Source: Palsa-601 sp052146895 (GTDB lineage: Bacteria; Actinomycetota; Acidimicrobiia; Acidimicrobiales; Bog-793). Taken from it: DNA of 15,247 bases. The position numbers were made by a program, and so were the translations under genes. Of the stretch, positions 6,158 to 13,500 are shown in pieces. The DNA lies in assembly GCA_052146895.1 (NCBI GenBank), contig JBKQLZ010000004.1, forward strand, positions 1-15,247, in the 5' to 3' direction. Positions within the stretch are counted from its first letter, which is position 1, and the number at the start of each line of letters is the position of its first letter. The notes beneath the pieces were generated by a model, which saw only the letters and a list, made by a program, of their open reading frames with translations, was not told the origin of the DNA and did no database searches.

Positions 6158-7384
6158 ATGATTGACATCCGACTCGCGCGCGAGCAGCCGGGGCCGATGA
6201 GGGCCGCGCTCGCGCGCAAGGGTGCGGGCGAGCTGTTCGACGAGCTGGTCGCGGTCGATGCCACCTGGCGTGCCCAATCGAGTGCGGCTGAGTCCCTGCG
6301 AGCTCGTACGAGACTGAAAGGGCGCCCGAGCCCTGAGCAGCAAGCAGAGATGCAGGGCGTGAAGGACGAATTGAGGGTGGCGGAGGCCGAGCTTGAGATC
6401 ACTGAGCGGAGGCGCTCGGAGCTGCTCGATCTCGTCCCGAACCCGCCCGAGGACGACGTGCCCGACGGGAACACCGACGAGGATGCCGTCGAGCTCCGCC
6501 GGGTCGGCACCGAGCCGGCATTTGCGTTCGAGATCCGGGATCATGTCGAGCTCGGCGGCTTCGACCTTGAACGCGGGGTGCGCCTCTCTGGCGCGAGGTT
6601 CGCCTACAGGCGTGGGCCATCTGCGCTCCTCGAGCTCGCGATGTACCGCTATGCGCTCGACCACCTGATCGGCGAGGGTTTCGAGCCGGTCCTGCCTCCT
6701 GTGCTCGTGCGGGAGGAAGCGATGTACGGCACTGGCTTCCTCCCGAACGACGAGGTGAACCTCTACCGCGTGGATCGTGACGACCTCTACTTGACCGGTA
6801 CCTCCGAGGTCGCCCTGGCCGGCCTACATGCCGGCGAGGTCCTCGAGGCGGCTGAGCTCCCGCTTCGTTACGCCGGGTACTCGACGTGCTTCCGCCGCGA
6901 GGCCGGAGCCGCTGGCCGTGACACGCGGGGGATCTTCCGGGTGCACCAGTTCGACAAGGTCGAGATGTACGTCTACACGAGCCCCGAGAGCTCGCGGACC
7001 GAGCACGAGCGGATCCTCGCTATCGAAGAGGAGCTTGTGAGCAAGCTCGGGCTTGCCTACCGGGTGGTTTGCACTGCGGCAGGCGATCTCGGCCCCTCGG
7101 CGTCGAAGAAGTACGACATCGAGGCCTACATCCCAAGCCAAGGGCGCTACCGGGAGATCACCTCGTGCTCGAACACGACTGATTACCAGGCTCGCCGTCT
7201 CAACATCCGCTTCCGTGACGGCGAGCGCAAGTTGCAGGTCGCCCACACGCTGAACGGCACGGCGATGACTGCACGTTGGCTCATCGCCCTCATGGAGACG
7301 TATCAGGAGCCGAGCGGCGAGGTAGCCGTCCCGTCCGTCCTTCATCCCTACGGCGCGCCCGTGAGGCTCCCCGCACCCAAGTGA
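6158..7384 (+). CDS. serS: Serine--tRNA ligase (SerRS)
   Basis: SerRS charges tRNA-Ser, and tRNA-Sec where present, with serine in the cytoplasm. The 408-aa protein starts with MIDIRLAREQP, the typical N-terminus, followed by the tRNA-binding helical arm (about 30-95). The class II catalytic core has TGTSEVAL (213-220) for serine recognition, motif 2 CFRREAGAAGRDTRG (244-258) continuing into FRVHQFDKVEM (260-270), TSCSNTTDYQARRLNIRFR (335-353), and motif 3 LNGTAMTARWLIALMETYQ (365-383). The motif 3 form differs from the SGLAVGRT form of many bacteria but resembles that of actinobacteria. It lies 23 bp after secF with no visible ribosome binding site, so read-through from secF is plausible. 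Its last 37 bp overlap the end of thiD on the other strand. Confidence 0.96.
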   Translation: MIDIRLAREQPGPMRAALARKGAGELFDELVAVDATWRAQSSAAESLRARTRLKGRPSPEQQAEMQGVKDELRVAEAELEITERRRSELLDLVPNPPEDDVPDGNTDEDAVELRRVGTEPAFAFEIRDHVELGGFDLERGVRLSGARFAYRRGPSALLELAMYRYALDHLIGEGFEPVLPPVLVREEAMYGTGFLPNDEVNLYRVDRDDLYLTGTSEVALAGLHAGEVLEAAELPLRYAGYSTCFRREAGAAGRDTRGIFRVHQFDKVEMYVYTSPESSRTEHERILAIEEELVSKLGLAYRVVCTAAGDLGPSASKKYDIEAYIPSQGRYREITSCSNTTDYQARRLNIRFRDGERKLQVAHTLNGTAMTARWLIALMETYQEPSGEVAVPSVLHPYGAPVRLPAPK

Positions 7385-8199
7385 TCGATCGGGCCGTGGC
7401 CCGATCCCAGCTCCCAGCGTGAGGCGAGCACGATCGCCCGGTGAACGTACTGCTTGGCCTCGAGCGCTGCGGTCAACGGGTCGCGACCAAGAGCGAGGTT
7501 CGCGGCGATGGAGGCGGAGAAGCTGCAGCCTGTCCCGTGGACGTTCCGAGTCACCACCCAGGGGGCCGTGAGGTGAGTCATGGCCCGGCCGTCGTAAGCG
7601 ACGTCGACTGCTTCGGCGCCTGGGCGGTGCCCGCCTTTCACGACCACGAGTGCCGGGCCGAGCGCGTGCAACTCGGCTGCGGCTGCCTCCATCGAGGCGA
7701 GGTCCGTGATCGCCCAGCCGACGAGCAGGGATGCCTCAGGGAGGTTGGGGGTGATGACGGCGGCAGCTGAGGCGAGGTCACGGTACGCCTCGGCCGTGCC
7801 TGTTCCCTCGAAGAGGGGATCGCCCGACGACGCGACGAGCACGGGATCGACGACGAGCATCGGGACCTCACCCGAAGTTGCCTTCGACGCGACGAGCGAG
7901 ACGATTGCGGCGGACGCGAGCATCCCCGTCTTGGCGGCGCGGGGTACGAGATCACTGACGACGGCGTCGATCTGTGCTGCGACGAGGTCGGGGTCCATCA
8001 CGCGGATGGCCTTGACCCCGACAGTGTTCTGGGCGGTCACGGCAGTCACCGCGAGCGTTCCGAAGACACCGTGGGCGGCGAAGGTCCGCAGGTCAGCTGC
8101 GATACCCGCGCCTCCGCCGGAGTCAGTGCCGGCGATCGTGAGCGCGACGGGCGGCGTCGACGACCGGCTCGGGGGCTGAGCAGAGGGATCAGTCGACAT
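7348..8199 (-). CDS. thiD: Hydroxymethylpyrimidine/phosphomethylpyrimidine kinase ThiD
   Basis: ThiD phosphorylates hydroxymethylpyrimidine twice to give HMP diphosphate, the pyrimidine substrate that thiamine phosphate synthase joins to the thiazole. The 283-aa protein is a ribokinase-fold enzyme: VALTIAGTDSGGGAGIAADL (18-37) at the N-terminus, AVTAVTAQNTVGV (50-62), VVDPVLVASSG (116-126), ITPNLPEA (149-156), VVVKGGH (185-191), and the anion-hole motif HGTGCSFSASIAANLALG (221-238) with C225. It ends with GSGHGPIDHL, conserved in the family. The ATG at 8199 is chosen because it gives a normal length and overlaps the thiG stop by 11 bp. The open frame continues upstream to 8421 but that part is thiG shadow. 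The C-terminal codons overlap serS. Confidence 0.93.
   Translation of the reverse strand: MSTDPSAQPPSRSSTPPVALTIAGTDSGGGAGIAADLRTFAAHGVFGTLAVTAVTAQNTVGVKAIRVMDPDLVAAQIDAVVSDLVPRAAKTGMLASAAIVSLVASKATSGEVPMLVVDPVLVASSGDPLFEGTGTAEAYRDLASAAAVITPNLPEASLLVGWAITDLASMEAAAAELHALGPALVVVKGGHRPGAEAVDVAYDGRAMTHLTAPWVVTRNVHGTGCSFSASIAANLALGRDPLTAALEAKQYVHRAIVLASRWELGSGHGPIDHLGAGSLTGAP
7387..7406 (+). terminator. Perfect 20-bp palindrome after serS, inside thiD
   Basis: GATCGGGCC (7387-7395) and GGCCCGATC (7398-7406) form a perfect 9-bp stem with 2 nt between the arms, realistically 8 bp with a 4-nt loop. It begins 2 nt after the serS TGA, the expected place for a terminator hairpin, though no T-tract follows. 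The same bases on the minus strand are coding: they write the GSGHGPIDH motif near the ThiD C-terminus. It may stop serS transcripts, or be a by-product of the GGC-CAC-GGC codons. Confidence 0.45.
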
Positions 8200-8992
8200 G
8201 GGCGGGACGGGAGCCGCTCGGCCCGAAGGCGGCGAGGTCCTCGAACGAGCTCGAGGCCTGCGCGTGCCAGCGCCGCGGGATCCTCCCGGCCTCGAACGCC
8301 CTCGCGCCGGCTTGCACGGCAAGGGCAAAGGCGCCCGCCATGACGACCGGGTTCGGGCTGCGGGTGATGGCGGATGCGACCATGACGCCCGCACATCCGA
8401 GCTCCATTGCGAGAGTCGCATCGGAGGGGGCGCCGATGCCGGCGTCGAGGATGACCGGGACGGAAGCGGAGTCGGTGATCATCGCGAGGTTGTGGGGATT
8501 GCGGATGCCGAGCCCTGACCCGATCGGGGCTCCAAGCGGCATCACGGCAGCGCAACCGGCCTGTTCGAGGCGCCGCGCGAGGATCGGGTCGTCGTTGGTG
8601 TACGGGAGAACGACAAAACCCTCGTCGACCAGCTGCTGAGCCGCCGCGAGGAGCTCGACGGGGTCTGGCAGCAACGTGATCTCGTCTCCTATCACCTCGA
8701 GCTTCACCCAGTTCGTGCCGAGCGCGTCCCGCGCGAGCTTGGCGGTCAGCACCGCCTCTGCGGCCGTGAAGCAACCCGCTGTGTTGGGCAGGACGCGCAC
8801 GTCGCAGCGGGCGAGCACGTCGAGGATCGATCCTCTCGCCGAGGAGCTCACGCGACGCATCGCGACTGTCACGAGCTTCGCCCCGGCGGCCAGAACAGTC
8901 TGCTCGAGCACGTGCATGCTCGGGATGCCACCGCTCCCGAGGATCAGCCGCGACCCGACTTTCTCACCTGCGATCTGCAGATCGTCGGTCAC
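8189..8992 (-). CDS. thiG: Thiazole synthase ThiG
   Basis: ThiG condenses 1-deoxyxylulose 5-phosphate, the glycine imine made by ThiO and sulfur from ThiS thiocarboxylate into the thiazole phosphate of thiamine. The 267-aa TIM-barrel protein shows SRLILGSGGIPS (14-25), VAMRRV (43-48), the Schiff-base lysine K97 in NWVKLEVIGD (94-103), YTNDDPILARRLE (131-143), MPLGAPIGSGLGIRNPHN (151-168), catalytic D183 in VILDAGIGAPSDA (180-192), and AGRIPRRWHAQASSS near the end. The VASAITRSP segment resembles mycobacterial ThiG rather than the NTAIA form of enterobacteria. The GTG at 8990-8992 lies 2 nt after the thiS stop, so the genes are probably co-translated. Its end overlaps thiD. Confidence 0.96.
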   Translation of the reverse strand: MTDDLQIAGEKVGSRLILGSGGIPSMHVLEQTVLAAGAKLVTVAMRRVSSSARGSILDVLARCDVRVLPNTAGCFTAAEAVLTAKLARDALGTNWVKLEVIGDEITLLPDPVELLAAAQQLVDEGFVVLPYTNDDPILARRLEQAGCAAVMPLGAPIGSGLGIRNPHNLAMITDSASVPVILDAGIGAPSDATLAMELGCAGVMVASAITRSPNPVVMAGAFALAVQAGARAFEAGRIPRRWHAQASSSFEDLAAFGPSGSRPAHVD

Positions 8993-8994
8993 GC

Positions 8995-9198
8995 TCAGCC
9001 GCCCTGCGCCGCCGTGAGGACCTCCACCACGTCACCAGGCTCGATCGCGGCGCCCCGCCAGTTCGACCTGGCGATGACAAGGCCGTTCACCGCTACGGCG
9101 ATCCCAGCGCGCGACGACGAGAGCAGGGCGACCACGTCGTCGACCGTACTGCCTCGGGGAAGCTCGCGATGCTCGCCGTTGACGACAGCCTCGATCAC
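8995..9198 (-). CDS. thiS: Sulfur carrier protein ThiS
   Basis: This 67-aa ubiquitin-like protein carries sulfur as a C-terminal thiocarboxylate for thiazole synthesis. It has the required C-terminal Gly-Gly (LTAAQGG), preceded by IEPGDVVEV, and the VAVNGLVIAR strand (36-45) typical of the family. The GTG start at 9198-9196 overlaps the thiO stop as GTGA and gives the standard length; the open frame runs further upstream only as thiO shadow. It sits between thiO and thiG, the three thiazole genes in pathway order. The adenylyltransferase that activates the Gly-Gly end (ThiF or a MoeB-like E1) is not in this window and must be elsewhere. Confidence 0.94.
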   Translation of the reverse strand: MIEAVVNGEHRELPRGSTVDDVVALLSSSRAGIAVAVNGLVIARSNWRGAAIEPGDVVEVLTAAQGG

Positions 9199-10349
9199 GC
9201 CTTGGTCACTTCCCCGGAGAAACGCCGAGGGTCGAAAACCGCCCACCGCTCCCACTCGCTCCCGCCGCTCGAGGGGCCCTCGGACAGCAATCCAGCGATC
9301 ATCGCGGCAGTGACAGGCGTGAGCAAGATCCCGTGGCGATAGTGACCGGTCGCGACGGCCAAGCGGTCGACGACGCTCGGTCCGATCATGGCCGCGTTGT
9401 CGGGCGATCCCGGCCTGAGGCCGGCAGCGGACTCGGTCAGCTCGGCCTCGGAGAGCATGGGCAGCACAGCCTGCGCGTCCCGCAGCAGCGCGTAGACAGC
9501 GCCTGCCGTGACGGTCGTGTCCGCGCCGAGCTCCTCTGAGGTAGCGCCGCAAACGATGTCCCCGCCCAACCTCGGCACGAGATAGACCGACTGGCCCCTC
9601 ACGACAGCACGGATGGTCTGAGCGGGCCGGGGGAGCGATGCCGGCAGCCGAAGCCGAAGGATCTGTCCCTTCACGGGCCGAACGGGTGGCACTGCGTGGT
9701 CAGGCAGCCCCTTCACTCGACCGGCCTGCCAGCCAGTCGCCAGGACTCCCTGACCAGCGGTGATCGTGTCCCCAGAGTCGGTTCTCACGCCGGTGAAGGC
9801 ACCAGCGGAAAGAACGATCTCGGTCGCGGCGGCCTCGACAACTGTTACGCCGTTCGCGCGGCACGCTGCCAGGAGGGCTCTTGTGACGAGTCGGGGATCG
9901 ACCTGATGGTCAAATGGGACGTTCAGCCCGCCGCGGATCGAGGGGGCGAGCGTGGGCTCTATCTGCCGGCACCGGGCAGCGGGGATGGGCACGCTCTCGA
10001 GCCCGAGCTTTTGCTGGAAGCGGTGGAGCTCGTCGAGAGCGGCTTTGTCGCTCGGATCGAACGCGATGGCGAGAGTTCCCGAGTCGTCGTACCCGACGGG
10101 GAGGCCCGAGGCCTGTTCGAGCTCGGAAGCAAAGCCGGGCCACGCCGCGGCGGACTCGAGGTTCAGGCCGAGAAGTGGTTCCTCTCCGTAGTGGGCCTCT
10201 GTGACGGGCGCGATCATCCCGGCGGCGACGTTCGAGGCGCCCGCGCCGGGGGAGGGATCGAGCACGGTGACGGACGCGCCGCCTCCCGCTAGGCGCCACG
10301 CGACGGCCAGTCCGATTATCCCCCCACCGAGGACGAGCACGTCAGCCAC
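9195..10349 (-). CDS. thiO: Glycine oxidase ThiO
   Basis: ThiO is an FAD-dependent amine oxidase that converts glycine to the imine (dehydroglycine) used by ThiG, releasing hydrogen peroxide. The 384-aa protein opens with the dinucleotide-binding motif DVLVLGGGIIGLAVAWRLA (3-21) and the acidic end of the second strand at D31. Next come ASNVAAGMIAPVTEA (38-52) and the substrate-domain block RPVKGQILRLRLP (224-236) with YLVPR (256-260). Near the C-terminus are SAAGLRPGSPDNAAMIGP (307-324) and GHYRHGILLTPVTAAMI (335-351), the glycine-oxidase FAD/substrate motifs, with R312 and R338 likely contacting substrate or cofactor by analogy with the family. The start is GTG 10349-10347. A TANNNT hexamer lies 6 nt before it, suggesting a leaderless mRNA. 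It is first in thiO-S-G-D and divergent from gltB. Confidence 0.95.
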   Translation of the reverse strand: MADVLVLGGGIIGLAVAWRLAGGGASVTVLDPSPGAGASNVAAGMIAPVTEAHYGEEPLLGLNLESAAAWPGFASELEQASGLPVGYDDSGTLAIAFDPSDKAALDELHRFQQKLGLESVPIPAARCRQIEPTLAPSIRGGLNVPFDHQVDPRLVTRALLAACRANGVTVVEAAATEIVLSAGAFTGVRTDSGDTITAGQGVLATGWQAGRVKGLPDHAVPPVRPVKGQILRLRLPASLPRPAQTIRAVVRGQSVYLVPRLGGDIVCGATSEELGADTTVTAGAVYALLRDAQAVLPMLSEAELTESAAGLRPGSPDNAAMIGPSVVDRLAVATGHYRHGILLTPVTAAMIAGLLSEGPSSGGSEWERWAVFDPRRFSGEVTKA

Positions 10350-10355
10350 CGCCCT

Positions 10356-10361
10356 AGCCTA
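10356..10361 (-). promoter_or_regulatory. Candidate -10 element for thiOSGD (leaderless start)
   Basis: On the minus strand TAGGCT (TANNNT) ends 6 nt before the thiO GTG, so transcription would begin at or very near the start codon. No Shine-Dalgarno sequence or TPP riboswitch sequence is recognisable upstream, and a leader of this length leaves no room for a riboswitch. No clear -35 box. Confidence 0.4.
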
Positions 10362-10412
10362 CGAGGCAGCCGTGCGCTGCCGACCCGAAGTCAGCTCCGC
10401 GGCGAGCGGCGG

Positions 10413-10439
10413 CTGACAGCAGTTGGGCGCGTGTATTCT
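10413..10439 (+). promoter_or_regulatory. Candidate gltBD promoter
   Basis: TATTCT at 10434-10439 is a good -10 match. CTGACA at 10413-10418 differs from TTGACA at one base, but the 15-nt spacer is shorter than the preferred 17. Transcription would start near 10446 and leave a leader of about 59 nt before the gltB ATG. It lies in the 155-bp gap shared with thiO. I see no recognisable nitrogen-regulator site. Confidence 0.4.
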
Positions 10440-10494
10440 TGCTCGACCGAAGGGCCAAGGGCGTCCCGGGCGAGACCGAGCAGTTGAGGGACAC

Positions 10495-10500
10495 AGAGGA
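10495..10500 (+). promoter_or_regulatory. Ribosome binding site deciding the gltB start
   Basis: AGAGGA lies 4 nt before the ATG at 10505. It favours that start over the in-frame TTG at 10439, which overlaps the putative -10 hexamer and would add 22 residues foreign to the family. Confidence 0.6.
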
Positions 10501-10504
10501 CGCC

Positions 10505-13500
10505 ATGGCAGTGACAAGCGAAAAGGCTGGTCTATACGATCCCGCCTTCGAGCACGACGCCTGCGGAGTCGCCTTCGTGGCGGACATGCGGCGTGGGCCG
10601 AGCCACGAAGTGGTGGAGCTCGGCATCACAGCGCTCGAGAATCTTGCCCACCGCGGCGCTTTCGGCTCGGACCCAGAGACCGGTGACGGGGCCGGCATTC
10701 TCGTCCAGATGCCGCACCGGCTGTTTGCGGACCTGGCCTTGTCCGAAGGAATCGAGCTGCCGGAAGCAGGGCGCTATGGCTCGGGGCTGGCTTTCCTGTC
10801 GCCGGACAGAGCCGAAGCTGGCGAGGCTCAGGACCGGTTCGCGGCCATCGCGGCCGAGGAGGGCCTCGAAGTCCTCGGTTGGCGCGAGATGAATGTCGAC
10901 CTCGAGCAGGCGGGTCGCTCGTCGCGCGAGGTGGCACCGAGCTTCTGGCAGGTCTTCGTCGCCGCGGGCGCCGAGAGCTTCCCGCCGCCCGACGCAGACC
11001 CATCGGTTCCGTCACACCTCGAGCGCATGCTGTTCATCCTCCGGAAGCGCTCCGAGCACGAGATCGCGGACTTCTACTTCTCGTCCCTTTCCTCACGGAC
11101 CTTTGTCTACAAGGGGATGCTTGCCACGCATCAGCTGCGGCGCTTCTTCCCGGATCTCGCCGACGAGCGCCTCGAGAGCGCCATTGCGCTGGTGCACTCC
11201 CGTTTCTCGACAAATACCTTCCCGTCGTGGCCGCTCGCGCACCCGTACCGCTTTGTCGCGCACAACGGCGAGATCAACACCGTTCGAGGCAACCGCAACT
11301 GGATGCGGGCACGGGAGTCGCTCCTCCGGAGCGACGCGCTGCCCGGCGACATCTCGCGGTTGTTCCCGATCTGCACGCCAGGGGCAAGCGACTCCGCCTC
11401 CTTCGACGAGGTTCTCGAGCTCCTCCATCTAGGGGGCAGGTCGCTCCCGCACGCGGTGCTGATGATGATCCCCGAGGCATGGGAGAACCACCGGGAGATG
11501 GATCCCGAGCGTCGCGCGTTCTACGAGTACCACTCCCGTCTCATCGAACCGTGGGACGGTCCTGCCGCGGTCGCGTTCACAGATGGCCGTCTCGTCGGTG
11601 CAGTGCTCGACCGCAACGGCCTGCGTCCCGCGCGCTACTGGGTCACCGACGACGGGCTGGTCGTCATGGCCTCAGAGGTCGGAGTGCTCGACATCCCGCC
11701 GAGCAAGGTGGTGAAAAGGGGGCGGCTCAAGCCCGGGCGCATGTTCCTCGTCGACACCGTCGCCGGCCGGATAGTCGACGACGAGGAGGTCAAGGCTGCG
11801 CTGGCGGCCGAGCATCCTTATAGGGACTGGCTCGACAAGGGCCTCGTCCAACTCGAGGACCTGCCCTCGCGGGTGATGTTGACGCCTCAGCACGCCTCGG
11901 TCCTGCGGCACCAGCGGCTGTTCGGGATGACGAGCGAGGACCTACGCGTGATCGTCGCCCCGATGGTGCGAACAGGCGCAGAGCCCATCGGATCCATGGG
12001 GTCGGACACGCCGATCGCAGTGCTGTCCGAGCGCCCGCGCCTTTGCTACGACTATTTCGCACAGCTCTTCGCCCAGGTTACGAACCCACCGCTCGATGCC
12101 ATCCGCGAGGAGCTCGTCACATCACTTGCCGCCTCGGTCGGCCCCGAGCGCAACCTTCTTCTCCCCGAGCCAGATTCCTGCCGCCAGATCGTCCTTCCTT
12201 ACCCCGTTCTAGACAACGAGACGCTCGCCAAGCTGCTCTACGTGAACGAAGGCGGGGAGACGCCGGGCTACAAGGCATTCGCGGTCGACGGCCTCTTCCA
12301 GGTCGCACGGGGCGGTCCTGGTCTCGAGGAGGCACTCGCAAAGGTGTGCGATCAGGTGTCGGAGGCAGTCGCACTCTCGGCGAACGTGATCGTGCTCTCC
12401 GACCGCCACGCGAGCGAGGAGTATGCGCCGATCCCGTCGTTGCTGCTCACGGCCGCCGTTCACAACCATCTCGTCCGCCAGCGCGAGCGGACGCGCGTCG
12501 GTCTCGTGGTGGAGTCCGGTGACGCACGCGAGGTGCATCACCTCGCCCTACTCATCGGGTACGGCGCGGCGGCAGTGAACCCGTACCTCGCCTTCGACTC
12601 GATAGCCGAGATGGTAAGGCGCGGAGAGATCGAAGGGCTGACCGAGCGCCAGGCGATCCGCAACTACGTGAAGGCCGCCTCGAAGGGGATCCTGAAGGTG
12701 ATGTCGAAAATGGGGATCTCGACAGTCGCCTCGTACACTGGTGCCCAGGTGTTCGAGGCCGTCGGTCTCGCGCAGGAGTTCGTCGACCGTTACTTCACAG
12801 GGACACCCAGTCGTCTCGGGGGGATCGGGTCGGTCGAGATCGCGGCGGAAGTGGCGAGGCGTCACGAGACCGCTTTCGGCACCGTGCCCCCGCTTCCTGG
12901 CCAGCTCGAGATCGAGACCGGCGGTGAGTACCAGTGGCGCCGTGACGGTGAGTACCACCTGTTCAACCCGAAGACCGTCTTCAAGCTGCAGCACGCGACG
13001 CGTGCCAAGCGCTACGACATCTTCAAGCAATACAGCTCGCTCGTTGACGACCAGTCCGAGCAGCTGGCGACGATCCGCGGGCTGCTCCGGTTCACCGGCC
13101 CGGCTGAGGGCGGCCGATCGCCCGTTCCGATCTCCGAGGTCGAGCCCGTCACCGAGATCGTCAAGCGCTTCGCCACCGGGGCGATGAGTTACGGGTCGAT
13201 CTCGGCCGAGGCGAACGAGACGCTCGCGATCGCGATGAATCGCCTCGGCGGGAAGTCCAACACCGGTGAAGGGGGCGAGGACCCCGAGCGCTACGTGCCC
13301 GATGCGAACGGTGACTCCCGCCGCTCGGCGGTGAAGCAGGTCGCTTCTGGGCGCTTCGGCGTGACGAGCGAATACCTCGTGAGCGCCGACGACCTCCAGA
13401 TCAAGATCGCCCAGGGCGCGAAGCCGGGCGAGGGAGGCCAGCTCCCGGCGCAGAAGGTCTATCCGTGGATCGCAAAGACCCGGCACTCTACACCTGGCGT

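Noticed and set aside
7250..7306. Non-canonical SerRS motif 3 (NGTAMTARW)
   Set aside because: The actinobacterial form of motif 3 is similar; the Arg and surrounding residues are retained, so no sign of a changed or broken enzyme.
8370..8390. VASAITRS in ThiG instead of the NTAIA form, possible loss of a conserved Asn
   Set aside because: As recalled, mycobacterial ThiG has a closely similar segment; the catalytic Lys and Asp are present, so this looks like lineage variation.
10440..10482. TGCTCG/CGAGCA inverted repeat upstream of gltB as a leader hairpin
   Set aside because: The left arm lies before the predicted transcription start, so it would not be in the RNA; 6-bp matches are common in this composition.
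10439..10504. In-frame TTG extension of gltB by 22 residues
   Set aside because: It overlaps the -10 hexamer, lacks a ribosome binding site, and the ATG at 10505 has AGAGGA and gives the usual short propeptide before C20.
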